This document shows positions 25,263-34,000 of a DNA stretch of 38,398 nt, piece after piece. A program made the translations under genes and the position numbers. A model generated the notes under the pieces. The model was not told the DNA's origin. It ran no database searches and saw only the letters and a program-made list of their open reading frames with translations. Origin of the DNA: an uncultured Saprospiraceae bacterium (GTDB taxonomy: Bacteria > Bacteroidota > Bacteroidia > Chitinophagales > Saprospiraceae); assembly GCA_937918905.1 (NCBI GenBank), contig CAKZSH010000010.1:1-38398 (forward strand). The letters are read 5' to 3'. How positions within the stretch are numbered: the first letter of the stretch is position 1; every line of letters starts with the position of its first letter.

Positions 25263-25391
25263 CTATCCAATTAAACGAAGTCTTAACCATATCAAAATTT
25301 CGTCAAATTTAACTCTTCCAGCAGCTACTCCAATGACTGATTCATATTTTTCTTCTTCGGTTGCTGAAATATCTTTTTCGAAGTAGCCCAT
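25263..25391 (-). CDS. Possible 42-residue protein
   Basis: An ATG at 25391 opens a 42-codon frame: acidic N-terminus MGYFEKDISATEEEKYES, then VIGVAAGRVKFDEIL and an amphipathic basic end IWLRLRLIG. Amino-acid composition and third-base use look coding, and it lies on the same strand as the flanking uvrA and GH3 genes. I know of no family. It may be a true small protein or the remnant of a longer gene. Confidence 0.35.
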   Translation of the reverse strand: MGYFEKDISATEEEKYESVIGVAAGRVKFDEILIWLRLRLIG

Positions 25392-25402
25392 TTTTATTCA
25401 AG

Positions 25403-25503
25403 AGTTCAGGGTTTGACTTTTCAAGTCAAACCCTGACTTATTTCTAACTTATTTCGTAGTTCTTAGAAGTCAGAGCTTGACTTGAAAAGTCAAAGCCTGA
25501 ACT
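25403..25503. repeat. Inverted pair of hairpins at the 3' end of uvrA
   Basis: Two 36-bp arms (25403-25438 and 25468-25503) are inverted copies with three differences. Each arm is itself a hairpin: TCAGGGTTTGACTT / AAGTCAAACCCTGA with a 3-nt loop on the left, and an imperfect version on the right. The element ends 6 bp from the uvrA stop codon. It has no T tract, so it is not a standard terminator although it could stop or protect the uvrA transcript. Confidence 0.88.
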
Positions 25504-25509
25504 TGGTGA

Positions 25510-28368
25510 TTACAATTCCATTTTCAAAAAATGCCCTGTATGACTCTTTTTACTCTTAGCCACTTTTTCAGGTGTCCCTTGCACTACAACATTTCCACCT
25601 CGATTTCCACCTTCAGGGCCCATGTCAATAATGTAATCTGCGACTTTTACCACATCCAAATTATGCTCAATAACCACAATCGTATTTCCTTTATCCACCA
25701 ATTTATTTAACACATTCAATAACTGTCGAATGTCATCAAAATGAAGCCCTGTAGTTGGCTCATCCAAAATATAAATCGTTTGTCCCGTTGCTCTTTTTGA
25801 TAACTCTTCCGAAAGTTTTACACGTTGTGCTTCTCCTCCTGAAAGAGTAGTTGCTTGTTGTCCCAAAGTGATATATCCCAATCCCACATCTTTTAAAGTT
25901 TTCATCCTACGGAAAATATTAGGAATATGCTCGAAGAAAACAACCGCTTCCTCCACCGTCATATTCAACACATCGCTAATTGATTTTCCTTTATATAAAA
26001 TCTCTAAAGTTTCACGATTGTATCTTTTTCCCATACAACGTTCACAGTCCACTTGAACATCAGGGAGGAAGTTCATTTCAATGACTCGTTTCCCCGCACC
26101 TTGGCATTCTTCGCAACGACCACCTTTTACATTAAATGAAAATCGACCAATTTTATACCCTCTAATTTTTGCCTCAGGAACACTTGCAAAAATCTTTCTG
26201 ATATCGCCAAATACTTTGGTATAAGTTGCAGGATTGGAACGAGGCGTTCGACCGATAGGAGACTGATCAATTTCAATCACCTTATCCAAATGCTCCAAAC
26301 CTTCCAATGATTTATATTCTAAAGGTCGTTGAATACTTTTATAAAAATGCTGACGCAAAATAGGATACAACGTACTATTAATTAAAGTCGATTTCCCACT
26401 ACCCGAAACTCCCGTCACACAACAAAAAGTCCCCAAAGGAATTTTGATACTTACGTTTTTTAAATTGTTTCCAGCCGCACCATTTAATTCTAAAAATTTA
26501 CCATTTCCTTTTCTTCGTTTTTTAGGAATTTCGATTTTCTTTTTATCCTGTAAATACAAAGAGGTGAGCGTATCCTTTTTCAAAAAAGTCTCAGGCACAC
26601 CTGCGCCTACCAATTCTCCACCATGTTTTCCAGCACCAGGTCCAAGGTCAATCAAAAAATCAGAAGCCAACATAATATCTTTATCATGCTCCACAACTAA
26701 CACGGTATTCCCAATATCTGCCAACTCTCTCAATGCCTCAATCAATCGCTGATTATCACGTTGATGTAACCCAATACTTGGCTCATCCAAAATATAAGTT
26801 ACGCCCGTCAATTGCGAGCCAATTTGAGTAGCCAATCGAATCCGCTGCGCCTCTCCACCTGACAAAGTTCTTGCAGGTCGAGTCAGATTTAAATAATCCA
26901 AACCTACATGCAAAAGGAAACCTAATCGTAATTTGATTTCTTTTAAAACTTCTTTAGCGATAGTTTTTTTACGTTCTGATAATTTGCTTTCTAGTTGATC
27001 TAACCAATTCATCAAATCCGTAAAATCCATCGCAGCCAAATCACTAATATTTTTTCCATCTAACTTAAAATGAAGGGATTCGATTTTTAGTCTTTGACCA
27101 TTGCAAGTAGGACATTTATCAATCGTCATAAAATCCTCTGTCCATCGTCTGATTTTCTCAGAAGAAGATTCTTTGTACCAACGCACCAGCATATTATTCA
27201 ACCCTTCATATGCCAAGTTATAAACAAAGTCATGTTTATAATTTTTTTGTATTTCAAAACTTTCATCACCACCTTTTAAAATAATATCCAAAGCTTTTTT
27301 AGGAATTTTTTTAATGGGTGTAGAAAAAGTGAATTTAAATTTTTTAGAAATGGCTCGTAGTTGCTTGAACGTCCAATTATCTCTTACTTCGCCAAAGGGA
27401 ACAATACCAGCTTCATTGATACTTTTGGAATCATCAGGAATTACTTTTTTCATATCAACTTTCATCACCTCGCCAAGTCCTTTACAATTTTGACAAGCAC
27501 CGTAGGGAGAGTTAAATGAAAAAGCATTTGGAGAAGGTTCTTCGTAGGAAAGTCCTGTTTCAGGGTCCATCAAATGTTTGCTGTAGGGAAATGTTTCTTC
27601 GCCATTTTGCTCCAACATAAAGATCAAACCATTACCCATTTTTAGTGCAGTCTGCAAAGATGTGGTAAAACGTTCTCTTCGATCTTTCGACATTTTTACT
27701 CGATCTATTACCAATTCAATATCATGCACTTTGTAACGATCCACTTGCATTTTTGGAACTAAGTCTTGCACCTCACCGTCCACTCGAACTTTTGTATAAC
27801 CTTGTTTTCGTACATGATCGAATAACTCTCGGTAATGTCCTTTCCGACCTCTCACTAAAGGAGCTAGCAACAATATTTTTTTATTTCCAAAATTCTTGAA
27901 AATATGATCGACCATTTGCTCCTCTGTATATTTAATCATCTTTTTTCCAGAGACGTGCGAGTAGGCATCTCCCACTCGAGCATATAATAATCGAAGAAAA
28001 TCATAAACTTCTGTAATTGTTCCAACTGTCGAACGAGGGTTTCGTCCTACTGTTTTTTGTTCAATAGAAATTACAGGACTCAGGCCCGTAATTTTTTCTA
28101 CATCAGGTCGTTCCATTTCTCCAATGAACTGTCGAGCGTACGCAGAAAAAGTTTCCATGTACCGCCGTTGTCCTTCCGCATAAATCGTATCGAAAGCCAA
28201 TGAAGATTTTCCACTTCCACTAATTCCTGTAACTACAACAAATTGATTACGTGGAATTTGAACATCAATATTTTTAAGATTATGAACACGTGCGCCGATG
28301 ACATCAATAACATCTTTATTAATTGCTGCGCCCTTGCTTTTTGATTTGGTAGTAGTCTTTTTTGCCAT
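25510..28368 (-). CDS. uvrA: Excinuclease ABC subunit A
   Basis: A 952-residue damage-sensing ATPase of nucleotide excision repair that loads UvrB. Two ABC modules are present: Walker A GISGSGKSS (48-56) and the later GVSGSGKST, with signatures LSGGEAQRIRLATQIGS and LSGGEAQRVKLSEELSK, and Walker B segments TYILDEPSIGLH and IYILDEPTTGLH. Zinc-binding cysteine pairs include CQNCKGLG with CPTCNGQRL, and CEECQGAGK with CERCMGKRY. Length and motifs are normal for the standard UvrA. It is a single gene; uvrB and uvrC are not in the window, but mfd is, 6.5 kb away. Confidence 0.98.
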   Translation of the reverse strand: MAKKTTTKSKSKGAAINKDVIDVIGARVHNLKNIDVQIPRNQFVVVTGISGSGKSSLAFDTIYAEGQRRYMETFSAYARQFIGEMERPDVEKITGLSPVISIEQKTVGRNPRSTVGTITEVYDFLRLLYARVGDAYSHVSGKKMIKYTEEQMVDHIFKNFGNKKILLLAPLVRGRKGHYRELFDHVRKQGYTKVRVDGEVQDLVPKMQVDRYKVHDIELVIDRVKMSKDRRERFTTSLQTALKMGNGLIFMLEQNGEETFPYSKHLMDPETGLSYEEPSPNAFSFNSPYGACQNCKGLGEVMKVDMKKVIPDDSKSINEAGIVPFGEVRDNWTFKQLRAISKKFKFTFSTPIKKIPKKALDIILKGGDESFEIQKNYKHDFVYNLAYEGLNNMLVRWYKESSSEKIRRWTEDFMTIDKCPTCNGQRLKIESLHFKLDGKNISDLAAMDFTDLMNWLDQLESKLSERKKTIAKEVLKEIKLRLGFLLHVGLDYLNLTRPARTLSGGEAQRIRLATQIGSQLTGVTYILDEPSIGLHQRDNQRLIEALRELADIGNTVLVVEHDKDIMLASDFLIDLGPGAGKHGGELVGAGVPETFLKKDTLTSLYLQDKKKIEIPKKRRKGNGKFLELNGAAGNNLKNVSIKIPLGTFCCVTGVSGSGKSTLINSTLYPILRQHFYKSIQRPLEYKSLEGLEHLDKVIEIDQSPIGRTPRSNPATYTKVFGDIRKIFASVPEAKIRGYKIGRFSFNVKGGRCEECQGAGKRVIEMNFLPDVQVDCERCMGKRYNRETLEILYKGKSISDVLNMTVEEAVVFFEHIPNIFRRMKTLKDVGLGYITLGQQATTLSGGEAQRVKLSEELSKRATGQTIYILDEPTTGLHFDDIRQLLNVLNKLVDKGNTIVVIEHNLDVVKVADYIIDMGPEGGNRGGNVVVQGTPEKVAKSKKSHTGHFLKMEL

Positions 28369-28374
28369 AGTGTA

Positions 28375-28401
28375 GTAACCACCAAATTTATTTGGCAGGT
28401 T
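28375..28401. repeat. Third copy of the GTAACC/GGTT palindromic unit, upstream of uvrA
   Basis: GTAACCACCAAATTTATTTG followed by GCAGGTT matches the units at 20567-20667. Relative to the left arm there, it differs only at both loop bases and at one stem pair, C-G changed to A-T, so the hairpin is kept (CCAAAT / ATTTGG). It lies 7 bp upstream of the uvrA start codon. On the minus strand its centre reads TAAATTTG, a perfect -7 promoter box. Confidence 0.8.
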
Positions 28402-28501
28402 GATAAGTCGAATGGATTTTGTTAAAAATTAAGGATGTAAAATTAGTCAAAAAAATAAAACAGCCATTACCTATTTTTGTTTTTTAAAAAATAAAAATGA
28501 C

Positions 28502-29143
28502 ATGCGAGAAATACACTTCAATAATCCCCATAGAAAAAAGCATTTTGATTTTTTTAATAATATGAACCATCCACATTTTAATATTACTGCGAATGTGGAC
28601 ATCACTAATTTTCTACTCTTTTTGAAACAACATCAATTACCCGTTCATCCAAGTATTGTTTATTTAATTTCAAAAGTGGCGAATGATATTCCTGAATTTC
28701 GTTGGCGGATTCGAAAAGGAAAAGTATTTGAACATGAATTGATACATCCTTCATTTACTGTTTTTACAGAGGTGGCTGATGTCTTTAGTTTTTGTACGGT
28801 AGCGTATGAAACTGATGCGCAACGTTTTATTCAACGGGCATTTGAAATGAGTGAAAAAATGAAAACAGAACCTAATTTCGAAGACGAAGAAGGGCGAGAT
28901 GATTTTTTGTTTTTATCAAGTATTCCGTGGGTAAGTTTTACTTCATTTGAACATGCAATGTCTCATCATCCTTCAGATAGTGTTCCACGAATTACTTGGG
29001 GAAAGTTTTTTGAACAAAATGGAAAAATGTTGATGCCTCTTTCTGTTCAGGTTCATCATGCAGTTGTGGATGGACGGCATGTTGGAGGTTATTTTCAAAT
29101 GATTGAAAAAGCAGCTAGTGAACCAAGTATTTTAATTAATTAA
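28502..29143 (+). CDS. CatA-like (type A) chloramphenicol acetyltransferase family protein
   Basis: A 213-residue cytosolic acetyl-CoA-dependent O-acetyltransferase family member. The catalytic motif QVHHAVVDG gives His186 (the general base) and Asp190. SSIPWVSFTSFEHA corresponds to the substrate and oxyanion region of type A enzymes, and FNNMNHPHFNITANVDIT is the usual N-terminal block. All residues expected for catalysis are present and length is normal. Such genes are common on Bacteroidota chromosomes without being mobile, so actual drug resistance cannot be claimed. No integrase or transposase is nearby. Confidence 0.88.
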   Translation: MREIHFNNPHRKKHFDFFNNMNHPHFNITANVDITNFLLFLKQHQLPVHPSIVYLISKVANDIPEFRWRIRKGKVFEHELIHPSFTVFTEVADVFSFCTVAYETDAQRFIQRAFEMSEKMKTEPNFEDEEGRDDFLFLSSIPWVSFTSFEHAMSHHPSDSVPRITWGKFFEQNGKMLMPLSVQVHHAVVDGRHVGGYFQMIEKAASEPSILIN

Positions 29144-29165
29144 GAAAATTTATGATCAAAAAATA

Positions 29166-30053
29166 TTATACAGAATCCGCCAACATCAAAACCTCCGCCG
29201 CAAATGTTCTGTTATCAGTTTCGTCCAAGATGGTTTTAGCAAACATATGCAATGTCTCCCTCGCATTTTCTGAATTTAAAATACCCTGCATTTCCTCATC
29301 ATCTTTTAATTCTTGAATCGCTTTAGCCGAAGGCAAAGCAGTCAACCCTGCCAACTGTCCTAAATTATTTCCAGTTAAAATTTCGCTGGTACGAATGCTC
29401 TCAGGAAGCTGGTCAAAACCGATGGTCATTTCCATCACATTTTGAAAAATCGGTTCCACGTTTTCACCACTTGCACGAACATAAAATGCTCTTCCCATTC
29501 TTCCCATCAAATCAATTTTATGTGGATCAATTTTTTTCTCCGCATCCAAAACATTTTCATCAATGTGCATTTTCACCACTTCGCAAATAATTAAATTCCC
29601 TGCTCCACCTTGATCTCCAAGTGAGATAATTTGTTTCACTTTACATTCCAATTGTGCAGGAGATTCTTTAATTCGAAAAGGTTTAACTACATCCGATTCA
29701 ACTGGCGTCAATCCTGATTTTGCAAACTCATCCACATTCGAAGGAAAAGAAATACTAGCAATTGCCATTTGCCGAACGATACCATGACTTACCATATTGA
29801 TGACCACTTCGCCAGTTGCTTCCACATTTTTCAACGTGTCTTTAGTCATATTATCTAGTCCTCGTCGATTAGATGAAAAAACTAAAATTGGAGGATTGGA
29901 ACTAAATGCATTGAAAAAACTATATGGTGCAATATTTGGATTTCCATCTTTATCCATTGTACTTGCAAATGCAATGGGACGAGGAGCAACGCATCCTAAA
30001 AGATGTTGATGTAATTCTTTTTGGGGTATTTCGTTGGGAGTAATACTTAGCAT
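29166..30053 (-). CDS. Flavin reductase family protein (FMN-binding split barrel)
   Basis: A 295-residue protein. The N-terminal two thirds is a flavin-reductase-like split barrel: LLGCVAPRPIAFASTMDKDGNPNIAPYSFFNAFSSNPP, TLKNVEATGEVVINMVS and SPAQLECKV, with RMGRAFYVR near residue 185. The remaining C-terminal 100 residues are helical and acidic and belong to the longer form of the family. It probably binds FMN and reduces or transfers flavin; the partner oxygenase is not evident. The gene converges with the acetyltransferase and diverges from the thioredoxin-like gene. Confidence 0.9.
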   Translation of the reverse strand: MLSITPNEIPQKELHQHLLGCVAPRPIAFASTMDKDGNPNIAPYSFFNAFSSNPPILVFSSNRRGLDNMTKDTLKNVEATGEVVINMVSHGIVRQMAIASISFPSNVDEFAKSGLTPVESDVVKPFRIKESPAQLECKVKQIISLGDQGGAGNLIICEVVKMHIDENVLDAEKKIDPHKIDLMGRMGRAFYVRASGENVEPIFQNVMEMTIGFDQLPESIRTSEILTGNNLGQLAGLTALPSAKAIQELKDDEEMQGILNSENARETLHMFAKTILDETDNRTFAAEVLMLADSV

Positions 30054-30181
30054 GTTCTTGTTTTTTGTCTGTTTTATTTTTTATAAAAACTCGTGTAACG
30101 GACATGTGGTTAAAAAATCAGCGGAAGTTACGAACTTATTCGATTTTCATTGATTTAAAATTAAGATATTTGTATCAACTT

Positions 30182-30214
30182 AGGTATCCGATACTTTCTA
30201 AATATCGAATACCT
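30182..30214. repeat. Hairpin in the leader of the TlpA-like gene
   Basis: AGGTATCCGATA (30182-30193) pairs with TATCGAATACCT (30203-30214) with one mismatch and a 9-nt loop, 16 bp before the ATG. It may be an operator or an RNA hairpin. Confidence 0.5.
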
Positions 30215-30230
30215 TCAAAATAAAATAAAA

Positions 30231-30764
30231 ATGAAAGCATTAAAAAAATGGTGGGTAATGCCCTTATTTCTTTTGAGTTTTTTGTTAGGAAAATATTTAT
30301 ATCAAATGCCAAAGTTTGATAGTGGAGAACGTTCGCCAAATATTGAATGGACGCTTCCTTCTGGTGAGAAATCTTCTTTGAAAAATTTGGAAGGAAAATA
30401 TGTATTGATTGATTTTTGGGGAAGTTGGTGCGGGCCTTGTCAAAGAGAGTTTGTTCCTTTAGCAACTTTATTTAATAAATATAAAAACACAAAATTCAAA
30501 TCAGCAAATGGATTTGACATAGTGGGCGTGGCTGTTGAGAAAAAAGAAAAAAGTATGCGAGCCGCTATCCAAAGACATAACTTAGATTGGCAAAATCATG
30601 TTTTTGATAAAGTGAATAACTTTAAATTTTTTGACTCACCTATTGCTCAACTCTACGGCGTAAAAGAAGTTCCTACCAAATACTTATTGGATGAAAAAGG
30701 AGTAATTATTTTAGTCAACCCTAGTGTTGAGGAATTAGATGAATTTTTATCAAAAAACATGTAA
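30231..30764 (+). CDS. TlpA-like thioredoxin-fold protein, membrane anchored
   Basis: A 177-residue protein with an N-terminal hydrophobic anchor, WWVMPLFLLSFLLGKYLY, then a TlpA/AhpC-type thioredoxin domain facing the periplasm. The active site is WGSWCGPCQRE with Cys67 and Cys70. SPNIEWTLPSGEKSSLKNLEGK precedes it, and VKEVPTKYLLDEKGVI carries the cis-proline. It probably reduces or maintains thiols of exported proteins. There is no cytochrome c or dsbD gene beside it. It appears monocistronic. Confidence 0.9.
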   Translation: MKALKKWWVMPLFLLSFLLGKYLYQMPKFDSGERSPNIEWTLPSGEKSSLKNLEGKYVLIDFWGSWCGPCQREFVPLATLFNKYKNTKFKSANGFDIVGVAVEKKEKSMRAAIQRHNLDWQNHVFDKVNNFKFFDSPIAQLYGVKEVPTKYLLDEKGVIILVNPSVEELDEFLSKNM

Positions 30765-31036
30765 TGTGGAAATACCGATTTACGTTGGACGCTAAAAATT
30801 TTGCATACGGGTAGGTTATTTAATTCCTACTCCCTAAATCAATTTTATTAAAAAAAATGTAACCCGTAGAACGATATTTTCAATCCTTGATTCGTATTAT
30901 TCACGCTATAATTAGCTCAAGTTTTCCCTACCAATAACGATTTCTCCCCGTTCATAACATAGGTATGAAGTTTGCTTTCTTACTTGGTACTAACCACTCG
31001 TCAAATTAAAATACATAAAACTAAATTGCATATTTC
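30765..31036. other. Gap before the sensor kinase
   Basis: A 272-bp stretch without a credible ORF. Only a weak inverted pairing (ACGGGTAGGTTA near 30813 with GTAACCCGT near 30870) is seen, and no clear terminator or TAnnTTTG promoter. Confidence 0.3.
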
Positions 31037-34000
31037 ATGTTCGGAATCATGTCCAAAAGGTTCGTTTTTACTCTCCTATATTTTTTATTCTTAATATCTC
31101 CCTTATTTAGTCAAGTAAGTTCTAAGATCAGGTTTACAACTATTAATAATGTTGATGGACTTCCCAATAACACAGTTAACGCAATTGTTAAAGATGACTT
31201 AGGTTTTGTATGGATAGGTACTAATGACGGCTTGTGTAGATATGAATCTTCTAATCATGTCAAAATATTTCAAGCCAATAATCCTGAAATCGCAGGAGGA
31301 CTTCAATCAAGTAATATCAGATCACTTTACTTAGATAGTAAAAAAAATCTTTGGATTGGTACTCGCCTTGGAGGATTGACCAAATATCACCAACCAAGTG
31401 GAGAATGGAAAACATTTAGACATGATGTTAAAAATTCTTCAAGTATTTGCAATGATGAAATTTTAGCCATTACAGAAGATAGCAAAGGAAGGCTTTTAGT
31501 TGGAACAGAAGATGGTCTTAGTATTTTTAATTATGAAACGGAATCTTTTATTTCTTTTAAATCTGATATTAATAATCCAACTGCTATAAGAGGTAAAGCA
31601 GTTTTAACTATTATGGAAGATGATAAAGGGTGGATTTGGTTAGGTACCTGGGCAGGAGGATTACATTTATTGGTATTACCTGAGAATGGAAAAATAGAAG
31701 ATGCTCAGTTTCGGAATTTCATTCCTAATGAAAAAAAAGAAGCACTCCATATTTGGAAAATTTTTCAAGATAATCAAAAACGATATTGGGTTGGTTCAAG
31801 GGGAGCAGGATTATTTTTAATGCAATTACCGCCTGGTGCTAACAATACATTAACAAACTTCAAATGGAAGCCTAATTTTCACAATTATATTTTTGACAAA
31901 TCTAATCCTCAAGGAATTTGCAATAATAATCTACAAGATATTTATCAAGACACTAAAAATAATTTATGGATTTCAACTATAAATGGTCTTAATCAAATCT
32001 CTTCTAAAGATTTGCCTCGCTTATCTTACCTAAAAATTACCAATGAAAAACCAGAATTTATTTCTCGACAATATACATTCGATCCCAAAGATCCAACTTC
32101 GTTAACGAATAATGATGTAAGTTCAATTTTTGAAGATTCTCAAGGACTATTATGGTTTGGTACTTTTAGTGGCGTAAGCCAATATAATTGGTTTACTAAT
32201 CAGTTTGATGTTCATGATCTTGAATTGGGTTTAGCAAAAACACCGATCACTCAAAATTTATATATTGATCCTGATGGTTTAGCCTGGATAGGTAATGGTG
32301 AAAAAGGATTGCTAAATTATGATTTTGAAAAAGAAGAAATTTCGCACCGTAACATAAATTTTGGAAAAGATAATTACGTTTCTTCGCTTCACAATTTTAA
32401 TAAAAATGAACTTTGTATTGGAACACTAAAAGGTATTTATATTTTAAATATCGAAAAGAATTCTCTTCAAAGTTTTCCGCTTCCTGAATGGTTAAAAAAA
32501 CAGACCAATGATTTTGTAATCCGTTCGCTTTTTAAAGACAGCTATGGAAAAATATGGATAGGCGCGGAACAAGGACTTTTTGTAATTAATGAAAAAAATG
32601 GATTGTATACTCCTATTAATAATGATCCTGAAAATCCAAATTCTATTAGTGACAATTCCATTAATCAAATCTTTGAAGATTCTTATGGTAATATTTGGTT
32701 GGCTAGTTACAATGGGTTGAATAGATTAAAAAATCCAAATTCAGATATCTATTCTTTCGAATGGTTTAAACATGATTCATCTAACCCTGAAAATACAATT
32801 CCATCCAATCGAGAAGTGGCACTAGAAGAAATAAATGGAATACTTTATATCGGGAGTAGTAATGGTTTAAGTGGATATGATTTAAAAAAGAAAAAATTTA
32901 CAAACTTTAGCAAAAACAATAATAAGTATTGCATCCAAAGTATTGAGCGTACGGTTGATGGTAATTTGTGGGCAAGTACAACAGAAGGAATTATTTTCTT
33001 CGATACACAAACCAAGACTTTCAACAGTTATGAAAAAAGAGATGGACTAGGTGATATTACTTTCCAAGCAGGATCTAGTTATCAATGCAATAGAGGATAT
33101 TTTTATTTTGGGAGTCGAAGAGGAATTACTCGATTTAGTCCCAAAAGGATTGCATTAAACAAAACGATTTCGCCTGTTCATATTACTGAAATCAGAACAC
33201 TAAGTCCAGAAGGAGTAAAATTAAAAAATGGAACCTACCAAGATGAAGTTACTTTAGAACATAACGATTATTACTTATCATTAAAATATGCTTCACTCAA
33301 TTATAACCGACCAGAAAAAAATCAATACGCTTACATTCTAGAAGGATTTGATGATAATTGGACATACTCAAATGAAAATACTCCTGTGGTTTATACAAAT
33401 CTAGAACATGGTGAATATACCTTTCGTGTAAAAGCTGCTAATAATGATGGGGTGTGGAATGAATTAGGTACTGCGATTAAGATTATTAAAAAACCTGCCT
33501 TTTGGGAAACTTGGTGGTTTAGGATAGGATGTCTTTTGATGCTGATTACTTTAATTTTGTGTGGAATAAAATACTATACTAAAAATATTCATCAGAGAAA
33601 TTTGACCTTAAAAAAATACAATAAGGATTTAAATAATGAAATTGCCAATCGAAAAATTATTGAAAAAGCATTACAAGAACGAGAGCAACATATGGAATCT
33701 TTGGTCAAACAAAGAACGGAAGAATTAGAAATAAAAAATCAAGAGGTACAGTCTCTTTTACAAAATATTAAAGAACGAAATGATCATCTGGAAATTGAAA
33801 TCGCCAAAAGAACTCAAAACCTTCAAGAGTCGAATGAAGACCTACAGCGGTCTAATAAGGATTTGGAACAATTCGCTTACATTGCTTCTCATGATCTTCA
33901 AGAACCATTAAGAATTGTTGGAAATTTTATTGGACTACTAGGTCGTCAATATAAAGAACACCTAGATGAAAGAGCTTTTAAATATATTGATTTTGCTGTT

